Positions 16,764-25,809 of a DNA stretch of 64,000 nt are shown here, piece by piece. A program made the position numbers and the translations under genes. The stretch is from Arcobacter acticola (GTDB taxonomy: Bacteria; Campylobacterota; Campylobacteria; Campylobacterales; Arcobacteraceae), in assembly GCF_013177675.1 (NCBI RefSeq), contig NZ_CP042652.1:806001-870000 (forward strand), given 5' to 3'. Position 1 is the stretch's first letter; each line of letters begins with the position of its first letter. The notes under the pieces were generated by a model. It saw nothing but the letters and a program-made list of their open reading frames with translations, did not search any database and was not told the DNA's origin.

Positions 16764-18074
16764 TTATCTTAAAAGAGCTTTGATTTCTTCTTCGGATATT
16801 TTTTCATTATCATATTTAATTGCTATTACATTTTCAGTATTATTTATATACCATTCATCAATAGCATCATTAGTTAAATTTCCACTATTTTCTAAATGGA
16901 ATTCATTTAATGATAAATAAGCAAATTTTTTCTTAGCTGGATTTGCCATAGTTAATATTAATACCGCCCATAAAGCACAAATCAATGCAATAACTATAAC
17001 CATAGTGCTTAAGTTTTCTTCATTATAGAACATACCACCAAGTACTCCACCTAAAAAAGTTCCTAAGTAACCAGCTGAGTTAAAGATTCCTAAAACTAAA
17101 CCTCTTTGGTGAACTTTTGCAAATTTTGAAGCAAGTGATTGCATAATTGGTTCATGCATATTAAATCCAATAAAGAATATAACAACACCAATAACAAAAA
17201 CAGTAGCACTTGGGCTAAATCCAATAATTAAATATGAAACAGCAAAAAATACAATTCCAATAACTAGGATTTCTCTAAATTTACCTTTTTTTTCTGCAAT
17301 AATAGCAGCAGGTGCCATAGCGATAAATCCAAAAATCATTGCAGGAATATAAACTTTCCATAATTCACCTAATTCCCAACCGAAATGTTTTGTTAAAACA
17401 ATAGGAATAAGCATAAATGCAAATGTCATTAAACCTTTTTGTAAAAAGTTTGTAATATTCATTTTAATTAAATTTACATTTCCTAAAACAGCACCCATCT
17501 CAACTTTTTTATTATAAGTATGAGTTATATGTGGTGGATTTGGAACCATTTTTAATAAAACAAAAATTGAACCAAGTGCAATAGCCATTGTAATATAAAA
17601 TAAAGTATGAACACCAAATGATGCACCAATTGTTGGACCTGCTGCCATTGACGCTGCAAATGCAATACCTATGAACATTCCCATTGTAGCCATTGCTTTT
17701 GATCTTTGTTCTTCTTTAACAAGGTCACTAATAGTTGCAGTAACAACAGCTCCAATAGCTCCGGCTCCTTGTAAAAGTCTTCCAAATAATAAAGTATAAA
17801 TATCAGTTGAAACAGCACAGATTAAAGAACCAATTGCAAAAAGAATTAATCCAATAACAATAGTACCTTTTCTCCCTAGCTTATCACTAATTACTCCAAA
17901 CGGAACTTGAAAAATCATTTGGGTTAATGCATACCCACCAATTACAACACCAACTAAAGTGGGAGTTGCACCTTCTAAATTCATAGCATATACTGATATT
18001 ACTGGTAAAACTAAAAATAGACCGAAAAATCTTAGAGCGATAATCAAACTAAGAGGTAAAACTGATTTAATCAT
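16764..18074 (-). CDS. MFS transporter, YajR-like with C-terminal domain
   Basis: This 436-residue major-facilitator protein has twelve predicted TMs. The loop 2-3 signature is GVISDKLGRKGTIVIG and TM4/5 carries GRLLQGAGAIGAVVTATISDL. After TM12, about 55 soluble residues remain (YLSLNEFHLENSG to ISEEEIKALLR), in the place of the ferredoxin-like YAM domain of E. coli YajR. The family is annotated as drug or metabolite export; the substrate is unknown. It has an AGGA ribosome site and is probably monocistronic, divergent from rdgB. Confidence 0.87.
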   Translation of the reverse strand: MIKSVLPLSLIIALRFFGLFLVLPVISVYAMNLEGATPTLVGVVIGGYALTQMIFQVPFGVISDKLGRKGTIVIGLILFAIGSLICAVSTDIYTLLFGRLLQGAGAIGAVVTATISDLVKEEQRSKAMATMGMFIGIAFAASMAAGPTIGASFGVHTLFYITMAIALGSIFVLLKMVPNPPHITHTYNKKVEMGAVLGNVNLIKMNITNFLQKGLMTFAFMLIPIVLTKHFGWELGELWKVYIPAMIFGFIAMAPAAIIAEKKGKFREILVIGIVFFAVSYLIIGFSPSATVFVIGVVIFFIGFNMHEPIMQSLASKFAKVHQRGLVLGIFNSAGYLGTFLGGVLGGMFYNEENLSTMVIVIALICALWAVLILTMANPAKKKFAYLSLNEFHLENSGNLTNDAIDEWYINNTENVIAIKYDNEKISEEEIKALLR

Positions 18075-18149
18075 ATATAATCCTAAACATAATATAATTT
18101 GTCGTGATTATAGTTAATAATAGTTAATAGTCGGTTGAAAGGGATAATA

Positions 18150-18749
18150 GTGAAGATAGTATTAGCATCAGCAAATAAAGGAAAAATAACAGAATTTCAA
18201 AAATTAATGCCAAATGATGAAGTAATTGCATTTAGTGAAATTTTAGGAAAAATAGAAATAGTAGAAGATAAAGATAGTTTTAAAGGCAATGCCATTAAAA
18301 AAGCTCAAACAATATATGAAGAGCTTATAAAAATAGGTCAAAATGATGTGATTGTAATATCTGATGATTCCGGAATTACAGTACCAGCACTTAATAATGA
18401 ACCAGGAATTTATTCAGCAAGATATGCAGGTGAAGGCTCATCTGATAAACAAAATAACGCGAAATTAATTGAAAACCTAAATAAACAAAATTTAGAAAAA
18501 ACTGCAGCTTTTTATACAGCATGTATTGCAATAGTTTATAAAGGTGAAGTTTATACAGTTCATGGATGGATGCATGGAAATGTTATAAACAAAGAACTAG
18601 GTGAGGGTGGTTTTGGATATGATCCAATGTTTATAGCTAATGGTTTTGATAAAACTTTAGGAGAACTAGGATATGAAGCAAAAAAAGAGTTCTCACATAG
18701 AACAAAAGCTTTAAATCTTGCAAAAAAAGTATTGGATGTTATACTTTAA
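18150..18749 (+). CDS. rdgB: Non-canonical purine NTP pyrophosphatase (RdgB/HAM1)
   Basis: This housekeeping enzyme hydrolyses ITP, dITP and XTP to monophosphates and keeps deaminated purines out of nucleic acids. Family motifs include [15 protein letters not shown] at the start, [29 protein letters not shown] and SHRTKAL. I start it at GTG 18150 because AAAGGGA ends about 6 bases before it and homologues begin at MKIVLAS. The upstream TTG at 18135 would add five unsupported residues. It converges without a gap on the pseudopilin genes. Confidence 0.95.
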   Translation: MKIVLASANKGKITEFQKLMPNDEVIAFSEILGKIEIVEDKDSFKGNAIKKAQTIYEELIKIGQNDVIVISDDSGITVPALNNEPGIYSARYAGEGSSDKQNNAKLIENLNKQNLEKTAAFYTACIAIVYKGEVYTVHGWMHGNVINKELGEGGFGYDPMFIANGFDKTLGELGYEAKKEFSHRTKALNLAKKVLDVIL

Positions 18750-19076
18750 TTAGTTTTTTGTAACTTGCTCATAAAGTGAAATATCATAATCTTTCGCTTT
18801 TACAAAAATATCAATAACAAAAATAGAGTCTTTTTTCTCTATTTTTGCATAAATATCAAAAAAATCGTCTTTTATTTCAAGATTAGATATATCTTCCAAA
18901 TCTATAGTTTTTATATAAGATTTAAAAAAATCTAAATGATTCTTTCCTTGAATATACAAATATTGATTTGAAAGATTTGAACTTCGAAGAGCTTTTGTTT
19001 CCAAAATAGAAATTGCTAGAAATGAAAAGATTGTTATTAAAACTATACTTATTAATAGTGTATAAGATTTTTTCAT
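18750..19076 (-). CDS. Small pseudopilin-like membrane protein
   Basis: This is the third of three small genes behind proC. The start at 19076 (MKKSYTLLIS) forms an ATGA overlap with the previous stop and has GGGAA upstream; an ATG five codons earlier is possible. The 108-residue protein has one N-terminal TM (YTLLISIVLITIFSFLAISI) and a short extracytoplasmic part. There is no Glu at position 5 of the helix as in true pilins, so it may be a minor pseudopilin or an accessory (PilX/GspK-like) protein. Function is inferred from position only. Confidence 0.6.
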   Translation of the reverse strand: MKKSYTLLISIVLITIFSFLAISILETKALRSSNLSNQYLYIQGKNHLDFFKSYIKTIDLEDISNLEIKDDFFDIYAKIEKKDSIFVIDIFVKAKDYDISLYEQVTKN

Positions 19077-19414
19077 TTTTTGAATTCCCATGATTGTTTT
19101 ATCTTATCATCATAGTTTATATCTATTTTTATATTAGTGCTTGTACTACTTAATGAAAATTCTTTTACTTTTTCTAATAAAAGAGAATTTTTAAAATATA
19201 AATTCTCATTTGTATAACTTATCAAATCTAATTCATTTTTATGTTTTTCAAGAAATATTTTTGTAGATAAGATATTTATTTTTGCCATTTCTATGTTTTG
19301 ATTATATTTATTGTCTATGATTAGTTCTTTTGTAAAAAAACTTGAATAAATAATTACAATGGTTGATATAATCAGTGTTAAGATGATTTCAAGAAGAGAA
19401 AAACTATTTTTCAT
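19073..19414 (-). CDS. Type IV pilin-like (pseudopilin) protein
   Basis: The 113-residue protein begins MKNSFSLLEIILTLIISTIV, a class III signal with Phe at +1 and Glu at +5 of the predicted mature helix. That is the signature of prepilin peptidase substrates. The cleavage residue is Ser rather than the usual Gly, which is tolerated or atypical. The C-terminal part is short and strand-rich. It overlaps the upstream pseudopilin by 11 bases and the downstream gene by 4. The secretion or pilus machinery it serves is not in the window. Confidence 0.72.
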   Translation of the reverse strand: MKNSFSLLEIILTLIISTIVIIYSSFFTKELIIDNKYNQNIEMAKINILSTKIFLEKHKNELDLISYTNENLYFKNSLLLEKVKEFSLSSTSTNIKIDINYDDKIKQSWEFKK

Positions 19415-19721
19415 ATTTATAGATTTTTATATTATCATTTTCAAATTGATATTTAGAAACATTTATATTTTCAATATTTTCATTATTTTTTACAATTTGA
19501 ATTGAAGTAGATGTTTTTGTGAAATCACTATAACTTTGAGTATTAAATTTATTTTCTAAATTATTTAACAACATAAAGTTTTTATGATTTTGTTCATCAT
19601 AATAAGAGGAGTTTAGAAATCCACTTATTACAATTGCCAATAGAGTAATGCTAATTAATGTTTCAACTAATGTAAAACTATTTTTTACCAAGCTCAATCG
19701 CTTTATTATATGCACTTTCAA
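19404..19721 (-). CDS. Type IV pilin-like (pseudopilin) protein
   Basis: The 105-residue protein carries KNSFTLVETLISITLLAIV, a prepilin N-methylation-type helix with Glu at +5. The annotated ATG overlaps the proC 3' end by 44 bases and gives a 14-residue leader. A TTG ten codons later (leader LVKNS) would look more typical, but no clear ribosome site decides between them. It is the first of three overlapping pseudopilin-like genes and is probably co-transcribed with proC. Confidence 0.7.
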   Translation of the reverse strand: MKVHIIKRLSLVKNSFTLVETLISITLLAIVISGFLNSSYYDEQNHKNFMLLNNLENKFNTQSYSDFTKTSTSIQIVKNNENIENINVSKYQFENDNIKIYKYEK

Positions 19722-20442
19722 CGGCTTTTATCATAGCATTTCTTACACCTGCTTCTTCAAGTTGAGCATAACCAGCAGCTGTTGTTCCACCTGGACTCAT
19801 AACTGAATCTTTGATAATAGCTGGATGTGTATGTTTTAAAAGTGATGCAGTTCCAGAAAATAATCCTTGAACTAATTGTGTACTTATATGTCTTTCAAGT
19901 CCAGCTTTAACTGCACCATCTGCTAAGGCTTCAGCTATTAAAGCTAAATATGCAGGACCACTTCCAGCAATTGCAGTTGCAATATCTAGTTGATTTTCAG
20001 TATTTACCCAAATAGCTTGACCAATACTAGAAAAAATTTCCATAGCGATAATTTTTGCTTCATTATCTCCTGTAATTGTAGTAGTTGAGTTTTGAACTGA
20101 AGCTGCGATATTTGGCATAGTTCTTATATAGTGTTTTGCTTTTATTTGTTTTCTTAATGTTTCAAGTTTTGTTCCAGCTAAAATTGATAATAAAATATTT
20201 GCATTTCCTGTAAGTCTAGCTGATACGCTTTGTAAAGCATAAGGTTTTACACAAAAAAGAACATTTTTATTTGTGATATCTTCATGGTCTTCTAATACTT
20301 TTATTTTAATTTGTGGCATTTTTTCTTGAATATTTTTTAGTTTATCTATATCTCTGCCAATGATTTCTACTTCATGATTTTTAATAAGACCTCTGGCTAA
20401 TGATTGAGCCATAATTCCATTACCAATTAATGTAAGTTTCAT
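19678..20442 (-). CDS. proC: Pyrroline-5-carboxylate reductase
   Basis: This enzyme catalyses the last step of proline synthesis, NAD(P)H-dependent reduction of pyrroline-5-carboxylate. The 254-residue protein opens with the dinucleotide-binding GNGIMAQSLARGL. It contains FCVKPYALQ, RTMPNIAASV and the C-terminal P5CR signature around SGPAYLALIAEALADGAVKAGL and SPGGTTAAG. An AAAGGT ribosome site precedes the ATG. The coupling of a biosynthetic gene to three pseudopilin-like genes is odd but may be simple operon packing. Confidence 0.96.
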   Translation of the reverse strand: MKLTLIGNGIMAQSLARGLIKNHEVEIIGRDIDKLKNIQEKMPQIKIKVLEDHEDITNKNVLFCVKPYALQSVSARLTGNANILLSILAGTKLETLRKQIKAKHYIRTMPNIAASVQNSTTTITGDNEAKIIAMEIFSSIGQAIWVNTENQLDIATAIAGSGPAYLALIAEALADGAVKAGLERHISTQLVQGLFSGTASLLKHTHPAIIKDSVMSPGGTTAAGYAQLEEAGVRNAMIKAVESAYNKAIELGKK

Positions 20443-20559
20443 TATATTACCTTTTTGATTATTTTGAATTATTATAGCAGATAATTCCTAAGCTACTATT
20501 AGGAACTAATACCTATTTTGTAGTATTTATTTATGAAATAAAGAATCCAATGATAATTA

Positions 20560-20889
20560 TCAGAGTTTGGCCAACATAACTAAAATAAACGGAACATGGT
20601 ATTTAGGAGCGCCTACAATATCAAACATTTTGCATACAGCAGTAGCAAAATTTAAAATATCATCTTTTGTATATTCATGATCATAGGCGTTATTAAGTAA
20701 CTCTAGTGTTTTTTGTGATACTTCTTCTAAATTATCACAATTTACATTATCCTCATCAAGCGTTTTTACAAATTTACATGCATGGGGAAATGTTTCTAAC
20801 AACTCTTTTAACTCTTCTTCTTTAATATTTTCTAAAAGTTGTGAGTACTTATTGAAAAAATCGTTTATCTCTTGAAATTTACAAACCAT
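20560..20889 (-). CDS. Conserved-looking hypothetical protein
   Basis: The 109-residue cytoplasmic protein is acidic and helical, with four cysteines (MVCKF, HACKF, VNCDN, AVCKM) that do not form a CxxC pair. No signal peptide or TM is visible and I recognise no family. The start has no striking ribosome site. A 12-bp palindrome, TGATAATTATCA, overlaps its stop codon. Spacing to proC (117 bases) leaves room for a separate promoter. Confidence 0.6.
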   Translation of the reverse strand: MVCKFQEINDFFNKYSQLLENIKEEELKELLETFPHACKFVKTLDEDNVNCDNLEEVSQKTLELLNNAYDHEYTKDDILNFATAVCKMFDIVGAPKYHVPFILVMLAKL

Positions 20890-21101
20890 GTGATTCCTTT
20901 GTGTTTATATTTTTGTTATACAAAAACTATACCGTCTATTTTGCTTTCTTTAATGTGGGGATAATAGAGTATGAAGATTATTTCTTAGAATATTTAATTT
21001 ATATTTATTTTTTGTTCGCTTGTGAACTTATATAAAACAAACTACCAAAAAAATAAGCAAGTATTAGATAGAATATCACTTTTATGATAAAGGATATTGA
21101 A

Positions 21102-21755
21102 ATGATGAAAAGCTTTAGGTTGAAAAATATATTATTAATAGCTTGTGCGGCTTTTGTATTCACAGCTTGTTCTTCTAAATCAGAAGAAGAATACAACAAA
21201 CCAGCAGTTTATTGGTATAACAAAATGATGAAACAAATTGGATCAAATGATTTGGATGAAGCAGATGATACGTATACATCTTTAGAAAGTGAACATAGAA
21301 ATTCACCTTTTATTCCAAGTGCAATGTTAATTTTAATTAATGCTCATATTGACGAAGAAGAGTATGCTCTTGCAAACTTTTATTTAGATGAATATATTAA
21401 AAGATTTAGTTTAAGTAAAGATATAGATTATGCAAGATACTTAAAAATAAAAGCAAACTTTCTAGGATTTAAATATCAATTTAGAGATCAACAACTAATT
21501 GATGATACTTTAGTACAAATCCAAGATTTTAAAGTTAAATACACAAATTCACCATATATGCCTTTAGTTGATACAATAAACGCAAGATTAGAAATGGCAA
21601 AAGCATCTATAAATCAAGAAATAGCTGATCTTTACAAAAGAAAAGATAAAGAATTAGCAGTTGCTTTCTATGAAGAAAAAGTAAAAGAATCTTGGATTGC
21701 ACCAAGTGAAATCGAAGCTGTAAAAGTACCATTTTATAGATCAATTTTCGAGTAA
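21102..21755 (+). CDS. bamD: Outer-membrane assembly lipoprotein BamD
   Basis: BamD is the essential lipoprotein of the BAM complex that folds beta-barrel proteins into the outer membrane. The 217-residue form starts at ATG 21102, 7 bases after AAAGGA; the ATG at 21084 would put the ribosome site inside the gene. The signal ends VFTAC, a lipobox, followed by SSKSEEEYNKPAVYWYNKMM and tetratricopeptide-like helices with YALANFYLDEYIKRF. Its position just before lon is one I recall from other Campylobacterota. Confidence 0.9.
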   Translation: MMKSFRLKNILLIACAAFVFTACSSKSEEEYNKPAVYWYNKMMKQIGSNDLDEADDTYTSLESEHRNSPFIPSAMLILINAHIDEEEYALANFYLDEYIKRFSLSKDIDYARYLKIKANFLGFKYQFRDQQLIDDTLVQIQDFKVKYTNSPYMPLVDTINARLEMAKASINQEIADLYKRKDKELAVAFYEEKVKESWIAPSEIEAVKVPFYRSIFE

Positions 21756-21807
21756 ATATAAATTAATATTTTTATAAATATGAACAATTTTTTAGGAGTT
21801 AATTAAA

Positions 21808-24228
21808 ATGGAATTAGAAAATTATGATGAATTTCCACAAACTATACCTTTAATAATAGAAGACGATATATTTTTATATCCTTTTATGATTGCTCCACTT
21901 TTTTTAAGTAATGAGCAAAATATTAAAGCTGTTGAATACGCAATTGAGAACAACAAATTAGTTGTAGTTGCTGTTTCAAAACATGGAAAAGAAGGAAAAC
22001 GAGAGCACAACTCTTTCTTTGATGTTGGAGTTGTTGGAAATATTATGAGAAAAGTATCTTTACCTGATGGTAAAATAAAAGTACTTTTTCAAGGATTAGT
22101 AAAAGGAAGAATTTCAGATTTTTCTGATGATAATTCTTTATTTGCACATGTGGATATTCTAAAAAATGAAGAATCAAATGAGCAAAGTATAAAATCTGTT
22201 ATTGAAGTATTGATTGAAAATGTAAAAAAACTATCAAGATTAAATATCAAGTTTCCAGCAGATTTAGTTAAAACTATTGAAGAAAATGATGACCCAACAA
22301 GAATTGCTGATTTAATTTCATCTGTTTTAAAAGTGAAAAAAGAAGAGGCTTACAAACTTTTTTCTCAAACAAATGTAGAACAAAGACTACTTGATATTAT
22401 TGAAGTAATTAAAAAAGAGATTGAATCTTTTAAAATACAAAAAGAAATCACTCAAAAAGTAAACTCAAAAATAGAAAAAACTCATAAAGATTACTTCTTA
22501 AAAGAGCAAATAAAAGCTATTCAAAAAGAACTTGGTAGTGATAATAAAAAAGATGAAGAGATTAAATCTTATAAAAAAAGATTAAAAGCTAAAAAAGAGT
22601 TTATGCCAAAAGAGGGTTATAAAGAGACTAAAAAACAAATTGAAAAATTAGGAAGAATGAATCCTGATTCTCCTGATGCTTCACTTTTACAAACTTATGT
22701 AGAGCAAGTTTTAGATATTCCTTTTGGTGAATATGCTAATGAAAAAATTTCTGTAAAAAATGTTGAAGATCAATTAAATAAAGACCATTATTCTCTTGAA
22801 AAAGCAAAAGAAAGAATTTCTGAATATTTTGCAGTTAAACAACTTTTAGAGCAAAGAAATATTGAAGATTTAAAATCAAAAGGTACAGTTCTATGTTTTG
22901 TAGGACCTCCAGGTGTTGGTAAAACTTCACTTGCAAACTCTATTTCAAAAGCATTACAAAGACCACTTATAAGAGTTGCTCTTGGTGGAATGGAAGATGT
23001 AAATGAGTTAAGAGGACATAGAAGAACTTATGTTGGAGCAATGCCTGGACGTTTAATAAAAGGTATTATTGATGCTAAAAAAATGAATCCAGTTATGGTT
23101 TTAGATGAGATTGATAAACTAGGAGCAAATCACAGAGGTGATCCAACTGCTGTTATGTTAGAAATCTTAGATCCTGAACAAAACCATGAATTTAGGGATT
23201 TATATTTAAATTTCCCAGTAGATTTATCTCAAGTTATTTTTGTATCAACTGCAAATGATGCTAGAAGAATTCCAGCACCATTAAGAGATAGAATGGAATT
23301 TATTGAAATTTCTTCATATACTCCAAATGAAAAATATCATATTGCAAAAGATTATTTAATACCTCAAGAGTTAGAAAAACATGGTCTTAAAAAAACTGAA
23401 GTTTCTTTAAATAAAACAACTATAGAATTAATCATTGCTAAGTATACAAGAGAAGCAGGGGTTAGAAATCTAAGACGAGTTTTCTCAAAACTATTTAGAA
23501 AATGTGTTAAACAAATTTTAAATGATGAAACTTTAACAAAAGTTATTATTAATACAAAAAATATAAAATCGTTCTTAGATAATCCAATATTTGAAATAGA
23601 CCCAGCTGATAAAAAAGATTTTGTAGGAATCGCAAATGGTCTTGCTTGGACTTCAGTTGGTGGAGATGTTCTGAAAATAGAAGCTATTAAGTTAAAAGGA
23701 AAAGGCAGTTTAACTGTTACTGGAAACTTAGGTGAAGTTATGAAAGAATCATCACGAATTTCTTATTCTGTTGTAAAAGTACTTATTGATAAGGGTGCTT
23801 TATTAATTGAAAATGAGATTATTCCAAAATCAGCAAAAGAAGTTGAAGAAAAAATCATAGTAGACCCAAGTGAAATATATAAAAGATTTGATATTCACTT
23901 ACATATTCCAGAAGGTGCAACTCCAAAAGATGGACCAAGTGCTGGTATTACTATGGCTTTAACAATTGCTTCAATTTTAAGTGAAAAAGCTATAAAAGCT
24001 GATGTTGCAATGACAGGTGAGCTTACACTTTCTGGTAAGGTTTTACCAATTGGTGGATTAAAAGAAAAACTAATTGCAGCTTATAAAGCTAAAATGAAAA
24101 AAGCATTAGTTCCTAGAAAGAACTTTGAGCGAGATTTAGATGATATTCCTCAAGAAGTAAAAGATGCTATGGAAATAAAAGCAGTTGATGTTATAGAAGA
24201 TGTTTTAAAAGAAGCATTGGTTTTATGA
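21808..24228 (+). CDS. lon: ATP-dependent protease Lon
   Basis: The 806-residue cytoplasmic AAA+ protease degrades misfolded and regulatory proteins. Domains in order: N-terminal substrate domain (about 10-200), coiled coil, AAA+ module with Walker A GPPGVGKTS near residue 366 and Walker B VMVLDEIDKLG, and a C-terminal protease domain. The catalytic Ser is in KDGPSAGITMA and the Lys in GGLKEKLIAA, 43 residues later, as in E. coli Lon. An AGGAG ribosome site precedes the ATG. Two small genes follow without a terminator. Confidence 0.98.
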   Translation: MELENYDEFPQTIPLIIEDDIFLYPFMIAPLFLSNEQNIKAVEYAIENNKLVVVAVSKHGKEGKREHNSFFDVGVVGNIMRKVSLPDGKIKVLFQGLVKGRISDFSDDNSLFAHVDILKNEESNEQSIKSVIEVLIENVKKLSRLNIKFPADLVKTIEENDDPTRIADLISSVLKVKKEEAYKLFSQTNVEQRLLDIIEVIKKEIESFKIQKEITQKVNSKIEKTHKDYFLKEQIKAIQKELGSDNKKDEEIKSYKKRLKAKKEFMPKEGYKETKKQIEKLGRMNPDSPDASLLQTYVEQVLDIPFGEYANEKISVKNVEDQLNKDHYSLEKAKERISEYFAVKQLLEQRNIEDLKSKGTVLCFVGPPGVGKTSLANSISKALQRPLIRVALGGMEDVNELRGHRRTYVGAMPGRLIKGIIDAKKMNPVMVLDEIDKLGANHRGDPTAVMLEILDPEQNHEFRDLYLNFPVDLSQVIFVSTANDARRIPAPLRDRMEFIEISSYTPNEKYHIAKDYLIPQELEKHGLKKTEVSLNKTTIELIIAKYTREAGVRNLRRVFSKLFRKCVKQILNDETLTKVIINTKNIKSFLDNPIFEIDPADKKDFVGIANGLAWTSVGGDVLKIEAIKLKGKGSLTVTGNLGEVMKESSRISYSVVKVLIDKGALLIENEIIPKSAKEVEEKIIVDPSEIYKRFDIHLHIPEGATPKDGPSAGITMALTIASILSEKAIKADVAMTGELTLSGKVLPIGGLKEKLIAAYKAKMKKALVPRKNFERDLDDIPQEVKDAMEIKAVDVIEDVLKEALVL

Positions 24229-24229
24229 T

Positions 24230-24829
24230 ATGAAAAAAAGTTCACGACAAGAGAGTATAATTGTAAATAATTTTTTTACATTAGCCTCTATCGTGATGAT
24301 TGCTATTACTATTATTTTATATTCAAAATATATTTCTAATGATGATTATAAAAATGATAATTTAAAAGACAAAGTTATTACACTTTCTTGTGAAAAAGAA
24401 GTATTCTCAACTTCAAAAGTTTATAATCAAAAACTACTAAATGAATCACAAAAAGCTTTGGATAAAGGTTTTTACAGATTAAATGGACAATACAAAAAAG
24501 CTACATATTCAGATTCTATAATAGAAGATTTTATTTCTTTATTTGAAGTAGATAATTTTTATATAAAAGCAATTGAAAAAGAAGAAAAAACTAATATAAA
24601 TAAATTTTTACAAATTGATTATGAAATAATAGAATATGATAGAAAAGATCCAAATAAAAAACAAAAAGATTGTAAATTTTGTTCTGGAAGCATTCTTACA
24701 ACTTTTAAAGCAGAACAAAAAGAAATCTTCAAATTTTATATAGATTTTAATTTATATGATAAAAATGAAATAGATAAAAGAATAGATTGTACAATAAAGG
24801 CGTATAGAAACAATGTTAAAAAACTTTAG
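24230..24829 (+). CDS. Membrane-anchored protein of unknown function
   Basis: The 199-residue protein starts one base after the lon stop and overlaps the rhomboid gene by 17 bases, so it sits in a tight lon operon. One TM (about 14-35, FFTLASIVMIAITIILY) leaves a Lys-rich extracytoplasmic domain containing four cysteines, including a CKFC pair near residue 149. The CxxC could bind metal or form a disulfide. I do not recognise a family. Confidence 0.65.
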   Translation: MKKSSRQESIIVNNFFTLASIVMIAITIILYSKYISNDDYKNDNLKDKVITLSCEKEVFSTSKVYNQKLLNESQKALDKGFYRLNGQYKKATYSDSIIEDFISLFEVDNFYIKAIEKEEKTNINKFLQIDYEIIEYDRKDPNKKQKDCKFCSGSILTTFKAEQKEIFKFYIDFNLYDKNEIDKRIDCTIKAYRNNVKKL

Positions 24830-25352
24830 TAAAAAAGATCTTACAGTTACAAATATACTTATATTTATTACTGTTGTAATGTATATTATTCAAATAAATA
24901 CATCTCAAGGTGGTTTATTATTTGGTTTAAATTTATATTTTTTAATTTATGATTTTTGGTGGCAGCCACTTTCATCTATGTTTGCACATGGAGGAATTGC
25001 TCACTTAGGTATGAATATGTTTGTACTTTGGCAGTTTGGGAATTTAATTGAAAGAGGAAGAGGGAAAAAAGAGATAGTTCTTCTTTATTTAATAAGTGGA
25101 ATAGCAACTTCTCTTTTATCTTTTGCATATATATTTTATTTAGACAATAGTGTAAACTTAGTTGGTGCATCAGGTGCTATTTGTGCACTATTAGGATATG
25201 TGGCATATTATGATAAAGCTCAAAGAAGTGGCATTATAACTTGGGTTTTACTAATCTCAGTTGCACCGCTATTAATTGGACTTCCAATTGCTTGGTATGC
25301 TCACTTTATAGGGCTTGCTATTGGATTTATTTATGCTCTTATTAGAAGATAA
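24813..25352 (+). CDS. Rhomboid-family intramembrane serine protease
   Basis: The 179-residue, six-TM protein cuts substrates within the membrane. The catalytic dyad is visible: Ser in GASGAICALLG (TM4) and His in AHFIGLAIGF (TM6). The conserved HLGMNMFVLW (TM2) supplies the oxyanion His and Asn. The length is minimal for a bacterial rhomboid, with no extra domain. It overlaps the upstream gene by 17 bases and shares the lon transcript, suggesting a link to protein quality control (inference). Confidence 0.93.
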   Translation: MLKNFSKKDLTVTNILIFITVVMYIIQINTSQGGLLFGLNLYFLIYDFWWQPLSSMFAHGGIAHLGMNMFVLWQFGNLIERGRGKKEIVLLYLISGIATSLLSFAYIFYLDNSVNLVGASGAICALLGYVAYYDKAQRSGIITWVLLISVAPLLIGLPIAWYAHFIGLAIGFIYALIRR

Positions 25353-25355
25353 AAT

Positions 25356-25517
25356 TTAGTTATTTACAAAATAAGTAACAATACTCATAACAAATATAAC
25401 AATCGCCATACCTACAAAAACATCTTTTAGGCTTACTGTTGGATTTAAAATCCCGCAGTATGGGCACTGTCTTTTTTTTGCTTCTATTTCATTTTTGCAA
25501 TTTTTACAAGTAGCTAT
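25356..25517 (-). CDS. Small zinc-ribbon membrane protein with a non-AUG start
   Basis: The frame encodes 53 residues. Two CxxC pairs (CKNC near residue 4 and CPYC near residue 18) form a zinc ribbon, followed by one TM (VFVGMAIVIFVMSIVTYFV). No ATG, GTG or TTG precedes the first cysteine. An in-frame TAA stands directly before ATT (25520-25518) and ATA (25517-25515), with AAAGGA just upstream. ATA is 6 bases from the ribosome site and ATT 3, so I chose ATA. The clean zinc ribbon and TM argue that it is expressed. It converges on the rhomboid gene. Confidence 0.6.
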   Translation of the reverse strand: MATCKNCKNEIEAKKRQCPYCGILNPTVSLKDVFVGMAIVIFVMSIVTYFVNN

Positions 25518-25612
25518 AATTTATCCTTTAGAAATTTTTTGAAATAGTATCATATTTTAGGCTTTTAAACAATCAAAGATGATATTATAATTTTAAATAA
25601 AAAGGATGAAAA

Positions 25613-25807
25613 ATGGAAGAAATACATATACAGTGTCCATATTGTTTACAAGCTATATCAATTCCTTTAGATACAGGAATTTACGAGCCAGCAACTATTG
25701 TTGAAGATTGTGAAGTGTGTTGCAGACCTATTGAGGTTTCATATATAGTAGAAGATAGAGAAATAAAAACTTATTCATATAATAGTATAGAAGGGAATGA
25801 ATTTTAA
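25613..25807 (+). CDS. CPXCG-type cysteine-rich small protein
   Basis: The 64-residue protein has a zinc-ribbon pattern: CPYC at residues 8-11 and CEVCC at about 33-37, with the spacing of the CPXCG family of short uncharacterised proteins. Here the residue after CPYC is Leu, not Gly. An AAAGGA ribosome site lies close to the ATG. The stop is 2 bases before the phosphatase gene, so the two are co-transcribed. Function is unknown. Confidence 0.8.
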   Translation: MEEIHIQCPYCLQAISIPLDTGIYEPATIVEDCEVCCRPIEVSYIVEDREIKTYSYNSIEGNEF

Positions 25808-25809
25808 AT

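Noticed and set aside
20551-20562. Palindrome TGATAATTATCA, a Fur-box-like core upstream of proC
   Set aside because: It is only 12 bases, overlaps the stop codon of the 109-residue gene, lies over 100 bases from proC and does not extend to a full 19-bp Fur box. In DNA this AT-rich it is weak evidence.
21005-21199. Minus-strand 64-residue ORF across the bamD start
   Set aside because: It overlaps the bamD promoter and signal sequence on the opposite strand and shows no recognisable motif or ribosome site.
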